From: Kutzneria sp035492655
Lineage (GTDB): Bacteria > Actinomycetota > Actinomycetes > Mycobacteriales > Pseudonocardiaceae
DNA length: 64,000 nucleotides
Direction: 5' to 3'
Assembly: GCA_035492655.1 (NCBI GenBank)
Contig: DATJJB010000651.1
Span: forward strand, 10,352-74,351
Part shown: positions 18,993 to 28,141 of the stretch, piece by piece
Layout: each line of letters opens with the position of its first letter
How positions within the stretch are numbered: the stretch's first letter is position 1
Translations under genes and position numbers: made by a program
The notes under the pieces: model-generated
The model's input: only the letters and a program-made list of their open reading frames with translations
The model's database searches: none
Told to the model about the DNA's origin: nothing

Positions 18993-20351
18993 TTACACAG
19001 TGAGCGTCGGCACCGCGGCGAACACGCCGTCGGGGTCCAGGGACTTCTTGAGCGACAACAGCTTGTCCAGGTTCTCGCCGTACGCGGCCCGCGTGCGCTC
19101 GTGCTCGTCCGGGCCCAGCAGGTTGGGGTAGCCGCCTGGCAGGGCGTGCGCGTCCAGTGCGACGGCCAGGTCCTGGGCCCACTGCCGGTGCACGTCGCCC
19201 AGGTCGCCGGCCTCCCAGGTGGAGATGATCTCCACCAGCAGGTGTTCCGACCGCAGCCCGTACGCCGTCGAGGCAACGGGGACTCGGGTCGCCGCGCCGT
19301 GGAAATGGTGCAGGGTAAGGGAAGACAGCGGCGATGTGGCCCGCGCGGCCGCGTCGGTCAGCACCGCGCAGACCTCCTCGGTCGGCGCCGGCAGCCACCG
19401 GGTCGGCACCGAGTTGTGGCGGCCGTCGACGATGAACGGGTCGAGCATGCCCAGCACGTCCGGCATGGCCATCGGCCCCATCTGCGCGTACGTCGGCGTG
19501 CCCAGGCTCTCGATCCGCCGCAGGTACGGCTCGCCGGCCGCCAGGTCGCCGCTCCACGTCGGGTACAGCATCACCAGCGGGCTGCCGTCCGGGCCGCTGA
19601 AGAAGCCGCCGATCAGCGACAGCTCGTCCGGCGACTCGGCCAGGATCTCCCGGTAGCCGCGCAGCACGGTTTCGGCCTGGGCCAACGGGAACAGGGCCAT
19701 GCCGGACAGCACGATCGGGCCGGGGTGCACGCGGTAGGTCAGCGTGGTGGCCACCCCGAAGTTGCCGCCACCGCCGCGCAACGCCCAGAACAGGTCGGCG
19801 TTCTCCGCAGCGGAGGCCGTCACCACGCTACCGTCGGCCAGCACGACCTCAGCGGCCAGCAGGTTGTCCAGCGCGAGGCCGTGGTTGCCGATGAACGGGC
19901 CGTAGCCGCCGCCCATGGTCAGGCCCGCGATGCCGACGGCCTTGGCCGTGCCGGTCACCGCATGGAAACCGTGCTCGTGCACGGCCGTCGCGACGCCGCC
20001 GGCCAGGGTCCCGCCGCGCACGGACGCCGTGCGGGCCGTCCGGTCCACGGTGACCCCGCGCAGCTCCGACAGGTCGATCAGGACACCGCCCTCACGGACC
20101 GCGCGGCCGCCCCAGTCGTGGCCGCCGCCGCGTACCGAAAGCGGTAAGTCGTGCTCACGCGCGGCGCGCACCGCGGCTGCCACATCGGCGGTGTCGACGC
20201 ACCGGGCGATCACCGCCGGAAAGCGCTCCACCACGCCGTTCCAGACCCGGCGCGCGCCGTCGTAAGCCGGGTCCGCGGCGACCAGGACCTCACCCCGCAC
20301 GGCCGCGCGCAATGCGGTCGCGACGGCCGGCTGAGACGTCGTGGAAGTCAT
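18993..20351 (-). CDS. FAD-linked oxidase, BBE (berberine-bridge) family
   Basis: This 452-residue PCMH-type flavoenzyme shows 'LSVRGGGHDWGG' with the His that anchors FAD covalently, 'GGTLAGGV', and 'GLTMGGGYGPFIGNHGLALDN'. A C-terminal BBE motif follows near 'YPNLLGPDEHERTRAAYGE'. Bicovalent members also have a Cys in GxCxxVG; here the stretch is 'GTAKAVGIAG', so only the His link is expected. Such enzymes oxidise alcohols, sugars or natural-product scaffolds. Codon 69 is TTA (20145-20147), so translation may be bldA-dependent. It diverges from the NTF2-like gene. Confidence 0.92.
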   Translation of the reverse strand: MTSTTSQPAVATALRAAVRGEVLVAADPAYDGARRVWNGVVERFPAVIARCVDTADVAAAVRAAREHDLPLSVRGGGHDWGGRAVREGGVLIDLSELRGVTVDRTARTASVRGGTLAGGVATAVHEHGFHAVTGTAKAVGIAGLTMGGGYGPFIGNHGLALDNLLAAEVVLADGSVVTASAAENADLFWALRGGGGNFGVATTLTYRVHPGPIVLSGMALFPLAQAETVLRGYREILAESPDELSLIGGFFSGPDGSPLVMLYPTWSGDLAAGEPYLRRIESLGTPTYAQMGPMAMPDVLGMLDPFIVDGRHNSVPTRWLPAPTEEVCAVLTDAAARATSPLSSLTLHHFHGAATRVPVASTAYGLRSEHLLVEIISTWEAGDLGDVHRQWAQDLAVALDAHALPGGYPNLLGPDEHERTRAAYGENLDKLLSLKKSLDPDGVFAAVPTLTV

Positions 20352-20598
20352 CGGTCCTCCTGAATTCCTGGTCGATCTCACGGATCTCGCCGACCGTACT
20401 GAATTCGATGGAACGGCCCAATGGAAACGAACGGAGTGCGCAGCGGTGAGATTAAGTCACAGATCATTCAGCCAGCTGCCGCACCAGGCGAACCGCACCC
20501 GCCATGCTGGTACTCGCAGTACCACGACCACTCCGTTCTGGTTCGCCACCCGCGCGAGCGCGATCCTGTCAAGGAGTGCCCGACGACAGGGGGAACCC

Positions 20599-21021
20599 AT
20601 GGCCGACAAAAGCCGGAATGTCGCGGCCGTGTCCACCTTCCTGCGTTTGCTGGAGGAGAAGGACACGGCGGCCTGGATCGAGCTCTGGGCCGAGGACGCG
20701 GACCACTACTACCCGTACGGCACCGAGATGTTCCCGGCCCACCTGGTCGGCAAGGCGGCGATCTACGAGCGCTGGAAGGACACGCCAGGCATGTTCGAGA
20801 GCCTGAGCTTCCCGATTCGCGAGACGTGGGTGGACGGCGACTCCGTCCTCGCGCGCTTCGACGGGGAACTGGTGCTCAAGGACAACGGCGGCAAGTACCG
20901 GAACAGCTACCTCGGCATCTTCAAGTTCGACGAGGCGGGCCTGATCCGTGAGTACTGGGAGTACTTCGACCCCATTACCGCGGGCACCGCTTTCGGCCTG
21001 CTCGACGTGACCTACAAGTAG
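20599..21021 (+). CDS. NTF2-like (SnoaL/PhzB-type) protein
   Basis: This 140-residue cone-shaped alpha+beta-barrel protein shows 'FLRLLEEKDTAAWIELWAED' and 'YPYGTEMFPAHLVGKAAIYERW', close to PhzA/PhzB and other nuclear-transport-factor-2-like enzymes or binding proteins. ATG at 20599 follows GGGGGA. It starts a plus-strand group with the HbpS-like and MFS genes (gaps of 36 and 42 bases). Catalysis is not certain; such proteins cyclise, isomerise or bind small aromatic metabolites. Confidence 0.82.
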   Translation: MADKSRNVAAVSTFLRLLEEKDTAAWIELWAEDADHYYPYGTEMFPAHLVGKAAIYERWKDTPGMFESLSFPIRETWVDGDSVLARFDGELVLKDNGGKYRNSYLGIFKFDEAGLIREYWEYFDPITAGTAFGLLDVTYK

Positions 21022-21057
21022 TTCGAGAACATCACAAATACACGAGGAGCGGTTGGC

Positions 21058-21480
21058 ATGACCGGCACGGTTTCCCTTTCCACCCAGTACGCGCGTCGTG
21101 TCCTCGACGCGGCGTTGGCGCGCGCGGCGGAACTCGGCGTCGAGGTGTCCATTTCCATCGTCGACGACGCCGGCCACGTGAAGGCGTTCGCCCGGATGGA
21201 CGGCTCGTCGTTCTTCAACGCCGGGCTGGCCACCAACAAGGCGATCACCTCGGTCGGGTTCGGCGCCCCCACCCAGGACTTCATGGAGTTCGCGGCGGGC
21301 ATCCCGCCGCTGCTGACCGGCCTGGCCGCGCAGCCGAACGTGGCGATCCTGCCCGGCGGCGTGCCGATCACGGTCGACGGCGCGATCGTCGGCGCGATCG
21401 GCGTGGCCGGCGGCAAGGGCGGCGAGGACCACCCGATCGCCGAGGCCGGTCTGGCCGCGCTGGCCCCGGTCGGCGCCTGA
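21058..21480 (+). CDS. GlcG/HbpS-family protein (possible haem-binding)
   Basis: This 140-residue GlcG/HbpS-fold protein is identified by 'LGVEVSISIVDDAGHVKAFARMDG', 'ATNKAITSVGF' and 'PGGVPITVDGAIVGAIGVAGG'. In Streptomyces, the related HbpS is a secreted haem-dependent redox sensor; this copy has no signal peptide, so it is probably cytosolic. ATG at 21058 is 8 bases behind AGGAG. Confidence 0.88.
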   Translation: MTGTVSLSTQYARRVLDAALARAAELGVEVSISIVDDAGHVKAFARMDGSSFFNAGLATNKAITSVGFGAPTQDFMEFAAGIPPLLTGLAAQPNVAILPGGVPITVDGAIVGAIGVAGGKGGEDHPIAEAGLAALAPVGA

Positions 21481-21522
21481 CGGGAAATGCCCGACATCAA
21501 CGGAACAAAGGGGTAGGTGCAC

Positions 21523-22755
21523 ATGAGTACGACCATCCAGCCGGGGGCGGGGCATCCCCGCAGCAAGGTGGCGCTGGCCGCGCTGGCGCTGGGCTCGTTT
21601 GTCATCGGCACGGCGGAACTCGTGGTCGTCGGCATCCTGAACCTCATCGCCGGTGACCTGACGGTGTCGGTGAGCACGGCCGGGCAGCTCGTCACGGCCT
21701 ACGCGCTGGGCATCTCGATCGGCGGCCCGATCGTCACCGCGCTGACCATCCGGCTCGGCCGCAAGCTGCTGCTGTGGCTGGCGCTGGCGGTCTACATCCT
21801 GGGCAACGCCGTCGCGATCGTCACGGTGAGCCTGGGCGAGCTGTTGATCGCACGGGTGCTGACCGGGTCCATCCACGGCCTGTTCATCGGTGTCGCGTCC
21901 ACGATCGCCGCCGCGCTGGTGCCCCCGGCCAAGCGGGGCGAGGCGATGGCGATGGTGTTCGGCGGCATCGCGGTGTCGACGGTGATCGGCGTGCCGCTGG
22001 GCACCATGGTCGGCCAGGCGCTGGGCTGGCGGGCCACGTTCGTCGGCATCGTCATCCTCGGTGTGATCGCCCTGGTCACCGTGCTGCTGTTGGTGCCGGC
22101 GGTGGAGAGCCCCAGTGCCACCGGTATCGGCGCGCAGGCCAAATCGGCGTTCGCGCCCCGGGTCATCGCCACGCTCGCGGTCGGTTTCCTGGTGCTGGGC
22201 GGCCAGTTCACGGCGCTGACCTACCTGGCCGAGTACCTGGTCGGCGTGACCGGCATCCCGAGCTCGCTGATCAGCGTCTTCCTGCTGGCCTACGGTGTGG
22301 CCAGCGCGGTCGGCACGTTCTTCGGCGGCAAGTTCGCCGACAAGAGCGCGACGAAGACGTTGGTGGTGGCCAACATCCTGCTCATCGTGGCGTTCGCCGG
22401 CCTGTACGTGTTCGGCGGCTCGCCGATCCTGGCGGCGATCACGCTGGCGCTGTGGGGTCTGGTCGGTTTCGGCCTCGTCCCGTCGCTCCAGCTGCGGGTC
22501 ATCACGCTGGCCGGCCCCGGCGCCGACCTGGCCGCCACGCTGGGCGCTTCCGCAGTCAACGCCGGCATCGCCGTCGGCGCGCTCGTGGGTGGCGCTGTGC
22601 TGGCCGCCACCGGCGCGCACGCCGTGGTCCTCACGGCCCTGATCATCTGCGCGGTCGCGTTGCCGGCCACGTGGGCGATCGGCCTGCTGAAGGTGCCGTC
22701 CCCGACCGTCGAGCCGGTGAGCGCGCCGACCAAGTCGGACGCTGTCACCGCCTGA
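21523..22755 (+). CDS. MFS efflux transporter, DHA1/AraJ-like
   Basis: This 410-residue permease has about 12 hydrophobic segments and the DHA1 pattern. 'LALGSFVIGTAELVVVGILN' in TM1 and the loop 2-3 motif 'IRLGRKLLLW' match arabinose-efflux (AraJ) and chloramphenicol/purine-efflux relatives. ATG at 21523 is preferred over GTG at 21517 because it is better spaced from AAAGGGG. It is the last gene of the NTF2-HbpS-MFS group, so it may export the product or toxic substrate of that unit. Confidence 0.9.
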   Translation: MSTTIQPGAGHPRSKVALAALALGSFVIGTAELVVVGILNLIAGDLTVSVSTAGQLVTAYALGISIGGPIVTALTIRLGRKLLLWLALAVYILGNAVAIVTVSLGELLIARVLTGSIHGLFIGVASTIAAALVPPAKRGEAMAMVFGGIAVSTVIGVPLGTMVGQALGWRATFVGIVILGVIALVTVLLLVPAVESPSATGIGAQAKSAFAPRVIATLAVGFLVLGGQFTALTYLAEYLVGVTGIPSSLISVFLLAYGVASAVGTFFGGKFADKSATKTLVVANILLIVAFAGLYVFGGSPILAAITLALWGLVGFGLVPSLQLRVITLAGPGADLAATLGASAVNAGIAVGALVGGAVLAATGAHAVVLTALIICAVALPATWAIGLLKVPSPTVEPVSAPTKSDAVTA

Positions 22756-22770
22756 CGGCCACCCAAGACA

Positions 22771-22803
22771 GATCGCCCCGAGTCCCCCAGGCTCGGGGCG
22801 ATC
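22771..22803. terminator. Bidirectional terminator between two MFS genes
   Basis: A perfect 12-bp inverted repeat (22771-22782 with 22792-22803) with a 9-base C-rich loop is followed by GCTTTG on the plus strand. It separates convergent MFS genes. Confidence 0.75.
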
Positions 22804-22809
22804 GCTTTG

Positions 22810-24024
22810 TCACGCCACGGGAGTCCGCTGCTCCACGGGAGTCTGAGCGGCCGGCTGCGGCAGATTGGCCAGCGCCAGCAACACCAGCGCCGCCACCACG
22901 ACGATGAACGCGGTGGTGGCGTTCTGCATCCCCAGCTGCTGCGTGGCCAGGCCAAGGCCGATCGTGGGCAGCGCGGTGCCGACGTAGGAGACCACGTTCA
23001 CCGCCGCCAGCAGCTCACCGCGGCGGGTGGGGTCGGCGAGCTCGGTCAGCAGCCGGAATGCCGCCATGTACGTTGCGCCCCAACCGAAGCCCAGCAGGGC
23101 GGTGGCGACGAAGAACAGCACGGTCGACCCGAACGACAGGGCCGCCGCGACGAGGGCGAGTCCGGCGAGCAACAGCCAGGACCCACGGGAAATGGCCGTG
23201 CGGCAACGGACTCCGCGGCACGTCACCTGGGCCAGCGCCCCGAACACGGCGAGCATGGTGACCACCAGGCCGTCCACAGCGGCGCTCTGGCTGCCCAGCA
23301 GATCGGCGGCCAGCATCGGCCCCAGGCCCATGTAGAGCCCACCGACGGCCCACACGGCCACGACCGGCAGCGACAGCACGAGGAAAGCCTTACGGGCCAA
23401 CACAGGCACGGAAATCCGGCGTGGTCGGACGACCAGCCGCCGGTGCGAAACCGTCTCCGGGATGCGTAACACGCCGACCGCGGCGGCCACGGTCAGCGCC
23501 AACACCACGAGGTAGGTCAAGATGGTCGGCGCCGGCCCGTACTGGACGAGCACGCCGGCCCCTACGGAGCCCGCGCCGATCCCGACGATGGGCGTGAGGC
23601 TGCCGAGCAGCGCGCCCGCCGGGGCCAGGTCGATCAGTGCGGCGGCCACCGCGCAGCCCCCGACGCCGCCACCGATCCCTTGCAGCGCACGGGCAACCAG
23701 CAGCCAGCCCACTCCGTCGGCGAGGACGAACACCACCATGGAGACGCCGACCAGCCCCAGCGACAGCAGCAGGACCGGGCGTCTGCCCACGGTGTCGGAC
23801 AGCGATCCGAACAGCAGCATGCCGGCCAGCGCGCACAGGCAGTACACCGCGAAGACGACCGTTGTCGTCGCGGTGGAGAACCGCCATTGCTCCTGGTAAA
23901 TGGAATACAGTGGAGACGGCGCGGTGGACGCGGCGGACAAGAGCACTGCCACGAATCCGACGATTCCGCACGCCCAGGAACGCCGCAGGGGCGCAACCGG
24001 GCGCGCGTGCAGACGGACTTTCAT
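22810..24024 (-). CDS. MFS transporter (second)
   Basis: This 404-residue, 12-TM permease has the MFS motif A as 'LFGSLSDTVGRRPVLLLSL' between TM2 and TM3, and 'ARALQGIGGGVGG' in TM4. ATG at 24024 follows GGGAG by 6 bases. Codon 186 is TTA (23467-23469). It is monocistronic: upstream is a 171-base gap and downstream the shared terminator. Substrate is unknown; multidrug-type export is the default inference. Confidence 0.88.
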   Translation of the reverse strand: MKVRLHARPVAPLRRSWACGIVGFVAVLLSAASTAPSPLYSIYQEQWRFSTATTTVVFAVYCLCALAGMLLFGSLSDTVGRRPVLLLSLGLVGVSMVVFVLADGVGWLLVARALQGIGGGVGGCAVAAALIDLAPAGALLGSLTPIVGIGAGSVGAGVLVQYGPAPTILTYLVVLALTVAAAVGVLRIPETVSHRRLVVRPRRISVPVLARKAFLVLSLPVVAVWAVGGLYMGLGPMLAADLLGSQSAAVDGLVVTMLAVFGALAQVTCRGVRCRTAISRGSWLLLAGLALVAAALSFGSTVLFFVATALLGFGWGATYMAAFRLLTELADPTRRGELLAAVNVVSYVGTALPTIGLGLATQQLGMQNATTAFIVVVAALVLLALANLPQPAAQTPVEQRTPVA

Positions 24025-24141
24025 GATCACTCCCGAGTTCATTCACGTCCGACGAAATCCGTCGGTATGCGAATTAATCGTCTCGGAAATGACAGAATGG
24101 CGGCAAGGAATTGCGGGGCAGTTCGTGATGTGCACACAATG

Positions 24142-24180
24142 CCGCGTCCCCCGCCCGGGAATTCCGGACGGGGGACGCGG
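24142..24180 (-). terminator. Terminator of the second ThDP gene
   Basis: A 12-bp GC stem (24142-24153 with 24169-24180) contains a smaller inner CCGG hairpin. It begins 16 bases past the stop of the ThDP gene on the minus strand. There is no long T run. Confidence 0.6.
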
Positions 24181-24195
24181 GCGCGCGGCGCGGAT

Positions 24196-25848
24196 CTACA
24201 GCCGGAACAGGCCCGGATCCTGCACGACGACGTCCAGCAGCATCGGGCCGTCCGCGTTGAGCGCGGCCTTCAGCGACTGGCGCAGCGAGTCCGGCGACTC
24301 GATGCGCTCGGCGGGACAGCCGAAGCCGCGCGCCAGTTCGGCCATGTCGACCCCGCTGAGGTCCCAGCCGGCCTTCCAGGCCTGCTGGGAGGTCTCGTCG
24401 AGGTAGTACTTCAGCGACAGGTAGCCGGCGTTGTTCGGGATGATGAACGTGACCGGCAGGTTGTAGTGGGCCGCGGTCCACAGCGCGTGGATCGTGTACA
24501 GCGACGAGCCCTCGCCGGTCACCACGACGGCGCGGCGGTCCGGCCGGGCGACCGCGTAGCCGACGGCGCCGGCGAACGGGAAGCCGAGCGCGCCGCTGGC
24601 GGTGGCGAAGTAGCCGTTGTCCGGGCCGAGCGGGATCTGCTCGTGGAAGTCGGCCCGGGCGATCGGCAGCTCCTCGAACAGCTGCGCGTCCGACGGCAGC
24701 TCCTGCGCGAGCAGGTGGAACAGGTAGGCCTGGGTCAGCGGCGAGGACGCGTCCGGCACCGGGATGGCCTCGCGGACGGCCGGCAGCGCGACCTTCTCGT
24801 GCGCCTTGACCAGCGACACCAGCTCCCGCACGGCCTGCGCCGGCGGCAGCACGTAGGCGGAGCCGGCCATCGACCAGGCGGCCGCCTCGGGGCTGTCGGT
24901 GAGGTGGATGAACTCGGTGCCCTCGGGCAGGTGCGGCTGGTCGCTCTCGTCCAGCGGCGCCGGGGCGGTGGAGAACAGGTCCACCGTGGTGAACAGGGTG
25001 AACGTCGGGCTGCCCAGCACCACGACGACGTCGTGCTCGGCCAGCTTGGCGTTGATCAGCTCGGGCATCGGGGCCAGCACGCCGCCGAACAGCGGGTGCG
25101 TCTCCGGGAAGCTGCCCCGCGGCCACACCGGGCTGCCGTACACCCGGGCGTTGAGCTTCTCGGCCAGCTGCACGAGGTCGAGGCGGGCGCCGCCGATCTC
25201 CACGCCGGGGCCGGCGACCAGCGCCGGCCGCTCGGCCTTGTCCAGCGCGGCGGCGACGGTGGCCAGCACCGCCGGGTCCGGCACGACCGCGCTCTCCACC
25301 TTGCGGACCTTGTGCGGGGTCGGGTTGGCCGGCCGGATCCAGTCGTCCTCCGGCACGGCGATGAACACCGGGCCGGCCGGCTGCTGCTTGGCGATGTGGT
25401 ACGCCTTCTCGATCAGCGCCGGGATGTCCTGCGGGCGGGCCGGCTCGGCCGCCCACTTGATGTACGGCTTCGGCAGCTGGGTGGCCTCGCTGGCCTTGAG
25501 GAACGGCTCGCCCATCAGCAGCTTGCGGGCCTGCTGGCCGCCGATGATCACCATCGGGGTGTGCGCGCTGGCCGCGGTGTAGACGCCGCCCATCGCGTTG
25601 CCGAGGCCGGGACCGCCGTTGATGATCACCAGCGACGGCTCGCCGGTCGCCTGGGCGTGGCCGTCGGCCATGCCGACGATCGTCGCCTCCTGCAGCCCCA
25701 TGACGAACTTGAAGTCGTCCGGCCACTGCTCGAACAGCTTCATCTCGGTGTGGCTCGGGTTGCTGAAGACCGTCGTGAGACCGAGGTCGCGAAAGACATC
25801 CAGGGTCGCTTCGCGCACGGTCCGTGAACCGTTTTCTACGCCTGTCAT
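24196..25848 (-). CDS. ThDP-dependent decarboxylase-like enzyme (second paralogue)
   Basis: This 550-residue protein has the cofactor Glu in 'GLQEATIVGMADGHAQA' near residue 52 and the ThDP-Mg motif from 'VTGEGSSLYTIHALWTA' to 'PNNAGYLSLK'. The Asp of the usual GDG is Glu here (GEG). Compared with the other copy, the active-site 'LHS' becomes 'IINGGPG', so the benzoylformate-decarboxylase His is Asn, and 'FSNPSHTEM' differs too. A different substrate or carboligation mode is likely. ATG at 25848 follows GGAG by 8 bases. It is monocistronic. Confidence 0.87.
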   Translation of the reverse strand: MTGVENGSRTVREATLDVFRDLGLTTVFSNPSHTEMKLFEQWPDDFKFVMGLQEATIVGMADGHAQATGEPSLVIINGGPGLGNAMGGVYTAASAHTPMVIIGGQQARKLLMGEPFLKASEATQLPKPYIKWAAEPARPQDIPALIEKAYHIAKQQPAGPVFIAVPEDDWIRPANPTPHKVRKVESAVVPDPAVLATVAAALDKAERPALVAGPGVEIGGARLDLVQLAEKLNARVYGSPVWPRGSFPETHPLFGGVLAPMPELINAKLAEHDVVVVLGSPTFTLFTTVDLFSTAPAPLDESDQPHLPEGTEFIHLTDSPEAAAWSMAGSAYVLPPAQAVRELVSLVKAHEKVALPAVREAIPVPDASSPLTQAYLFHLLAQELPSDAQLFEELPIARADFHEQIPLGPDNGYFATASGALGFPFAGAVGYAVARPDRRAVVVTGEGSSLYTIHALWTAAHYNLPVTFIIPNNAGYLSLKYYLDETSQQAWKAGWDLSGVDMAELARGFGCPAERIESPDSLRQSLKAALNADGPMLLDVVVQDPGLFRL

Positions 25849-26034
25849 CGTAAACACTCCTGGCTCGGTTGCGGTGGGGGATCCGCACGACAGAAAATGC
25901 GGCTCTGCTCCCCAAAATTGGCGAGACCGGTGCGACGCCTGAGTTCCGCGACCCGACTCGGTCACCCTCAGCACAAAAACTGCCCCAGGGCCCGGCCGGC
26001 CACAAGTATCCTGCTTTCCCGGAGCACCACTTCG

Positions 26035-26982
26035 TTAGTTGGGATACACGTCGAGCACGAGCCGGCCGCGCACGTGGCCCTCCTCGCCGACCGCATGGGC
26101 CAACGCCACCTGGTCCAGCGGGAACGTCTGCTCCAGGACGATCCGCAGCCGGCCGTCGGCCAGCTGTGCCGCGATGTCGGCCAGCGCCTCGGCGTCCGGG
26201 CTCACATAGGTGTATCCGGTGCGCAGCCCACGTTCCCGCGCGGCCGCGTCGAGCTCGTCGTCCTGGCCCTTGAGCGTGACGATGATGCCGCCCGGGCGCA
26301 GGACTTCCAGCAGCTGCCGGGAGCCCGCACCGCCGCGCGTGTCCACGACGAGGTCGATGTCACGCACGACGTCCTCGACCCGCTCCGCGCTGTAGTCCAC
26401 GACCTGCGTCGCGCCCAGCCCGGTCACGAAGTCGTGGTTGCGGGCCGAGGCCGTGCCCACGACCTCGGCCCCGGCGCCCACCGCGAGCTGCACGGCGACG
26501 TGCCCGACGCCGCCCGCAGCACCGTGCACGAGCACCCGCTGCCCCTTGGTCAGGCCGCCGTGGCGAAAGAGCGTCTGCCACGCGGTGATCCCGACCATCG
26601 GCGCCGCCGCGGCAGCGCGGTGATCGACGTGGGCAGGCTTGGCCACGACCTGGTCCGCCGGCGCCACCACGTACTCGGCGTACGCGCCGGCCAGCGCCGG
26701 GAAGCGCGGCATGCCGAACACCTCGTCACCCGGTTGCGGACCGGTCCCGCTGGTGGCCGTGACCACCGTGCCGGACAGGTCCCAGCCCAGCACCGCGGGG
26801 AAGGCGCCGACGCCGACCCCCTGGCCCGCACGGGACGCCCAGTCGATCGCGTTGAGACCGGCCGCGTGCACCCGGATCAGCACTTCGCCGTCGCCGGGAG
26901 CAGGGACCGGCAGGTCGGTGACTCGCAGGGTGTCGGCCGGGCCGTACGCGTCGATGACCGCCGCGCGCATGGTGTTCGTCAT
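26035..26982 (-). CDS. Zinc-free NADPH:quinone oxidoreductase-like MDR enzyme
   Basis: This 315-residue medium-chain reductase has an N-terminal GroES-like domain ('HAAGLNAIDW') and the nucleotide-binding 'LVHGAAGGVGHVAVQLA' near residue 150. The catalytic-zinc Cys/His set of alcohol dehydrogenases is absent, as in QOR/zeta-crystallin enzymes. ATG at 26982 is better spaced from AGGAGA than the adjacent ATG at 26985. It is third in a three-gene minus-strand unit after the cupin and ABM genes (gaps of 22 and 21 bases). Confidence 0.92.
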   Translation of the reverse strand: MTNTMRAAVIDAYGPADTLRVTDLPVPAPGDGEVLIRVHAAGLNAIDWASRAGQGVGVGAFPAVLGWDLSGTVVTATSGTGPQPGDEVFGMPRFPALAGAYAEYVVAPADQVVAKPAHVDHRAAAAAPMVGITAWQTLFRHGGLTKGQRVLVHGAAGGVGHVAVQLAVGAGAEVVGTASARNHDFVTGLGATQVVDYSAERVEDVVRDIDLVVDTRGGAGSRQLLEVLRPGGIIVTLKGQDDELDAAARERGLRTGYTYVSPDAEALADIAAQLADGRLRIVLEQTFPLDQVALAHAVGEEGHVRGRLVLDVYPN

Positions 26983-27003
26983 CATTTCTCCTGGTCGGGG
27001 ACG

Positions 27004-27297
27004 CTAGTCCACCAGCTGGTAGCGGCCGGAGACGACCGTGGACTTGTCCACGGCGGCGAGGAACGCCTGCGTCTCCGGCGCGCCGAAGAACGCGCCGATG
27101 GTGGCCTCGGCGTCCTCGACGGTGGCCCAGTGGACCTGCACGAAGTACTCGCCGTCGGCGCTGACCGCGGTCTGCCGCGCCTTGAAGCCGGGCCGCTTCT
27201 CCATGTACTCGGTTTCCACGGTTCGGTTGCGCTGCTGGAAGTCCGCGTCGGTGACGCCGTCGAGCAGCTTGAACCTGATCGTCTCGATGGTGCTCAT
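27004..27297 (-). CDS. Dimeric alpha/beta-barrel (ABM-like) protein
   Basis: This 97-residue protein of the antibiotic-biosynthesis-monooxygenase/ferredoxin-like fold has 'RNRTVETEYMEKRPGFKARQT', a 'YFVQVHWATVEDAEATIGAF' strand-helix, and a C-terminal 'VVSGRYQLVD'. Members act as cofactor-free oxygenases, isomerases or binding proteins. It is the middle gene between the cupin and quinone-reductase genes. Confidence 0.8.
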   Translation of the reverse strand: MSTIETIRFKLLDGVTDADFQQRNRTVETEYMEKRPGFKARQTAVSADGEYFVQVHWATVEDAEATIGAFFGAPETQAFLAAVDKSTVVSGRYQLVD

Positions 27298-27319
27298 CTG
27301 GTCTCTCCCCTTGGTGGGC

Positions 27320-27808
27320 TCAGGGCGCGAGCTGCAGGCCGTGCTTGGGCGCGAGCTCGACGATCTGGCGCTTCTGCTCGTCGGTCAGCGGCAGCGGCGC
27401 GACACCGGCCTGCGCCGGCTGGCCGATCTCGCCGAAGAAGTTCTCCAGCCCGCTGCTGGGCGTGAACAGGAACAGCAGGCGCGCGACGTGCAGGCCGACG
27501 TTGCGGAAACGGTGCCGGGTGCCGCGCGGGATGAACACGAAGTCGCCCTCGCCGGCCCGGAAGGTCTCGGTGCCGTTGAGGAACTCCAGCTCGCCGGCCA
27601 GGATGAAGAACGACTCGTCGGCGTGCGGGTGGATGTGCGGGGGCGGGCCGCCGCCGGGCGGCACGGACGCCTCCGCGAAGGTCAGCGACCCGTTCGTGGT
27701 CTCGTGGGTCGCCTTGAAGGTGTAGACGGCATCGCCGAACCACACCGTGGGGCCGGTGCCCCTGGCGTGGTGGATGACGTCCAGTCTGGTCTCCGTCGCA
27801 CCGGTCAT
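27320..27808 (-). CDS. Cupin-domain protein (quercetin-dioxygenase-like)
   Basis: This 162-residue single cupin has the metal site 'PHIHPHADESFFILAGE' (two His plus Glu) near residues 52-68 and a second motif near 'FVFIPRGTRHRFRNVG' providing the fourth His. Proteins of this type are small-molecule dioxygenases, isomerases or sensors. ATG at 27808 follows GGAGG. It leads the cupin-ABM-QOR unit and diverges from the SnoaL-ankyrin gene across a 333-base gap. Confidence 0.88.
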   Translation of the reverse strand: MTGATETRLDVIHHARGTGPTVWFGDAVYTFKATHETTNGSLTFAEASVPPGGGPPPHIHPHADESFFILAGELEFLNGTETFRAGEGDFVFIPRGTRHRFRNVGLHVARLLFLFTPSSGLENFFGEIGQPAQAGVAPLPLTDEQKRQIVELAPKHGLQLAP

Positions 27809-28141
27809 GGTTGCCTCCGAAGGTGGCGGATGGGGAACACCGTCGTCCGTGCAGGGTGACGACGACGACGGCTCCACCCTGGCTCATCGGCCGCCGCCGG
27901 CGGGAGCGCGCGTTTGTGGTGGTACCACGACTACCAGGCAATTCGGTCCACTGTGGACGGACGCGCACTGCGTCGAGTCCGACGAGTGTGCCGTGACCGG
28001 TGTTTCGCACCGCGGCCGAGTCAACGGAGTGCCCGGCGGTCGACGGCGAACACCGCGTTGGTGGGCAACAGTTTTCGGCGGGAAAGACCAATCATCACCT
28101 GCCGAGTCGAGCCGCATCCGACCATGGAACAGGAGTGCGTG
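27809..28141. promoter_or_regulatory. Divergent control region with two palindromes
   Basis: This 333-base gap separates the divergent cupin and SnoaL-ankyrin genes. Two perfect short palindromes lie close together: GTGGTACCAC at 27918-27927 and GTCCAC-T-GTGGAC at 27945-27957. They are candidate operators, but no adjacent regulator gene is obvious. Base composition is slightly AT-richer around 28068-28098. No further RNA gene or coding frame was seen. Confidence 0.35.

Noticed and set aside
17155..19557. Long minus-strand open frame opposite the receiver-flavoprotein gene and through the BBE gene
   Set aside because: It lacks domain motifs and its codon pattern fits the shadow of the plus-strand flavoprotein frame.
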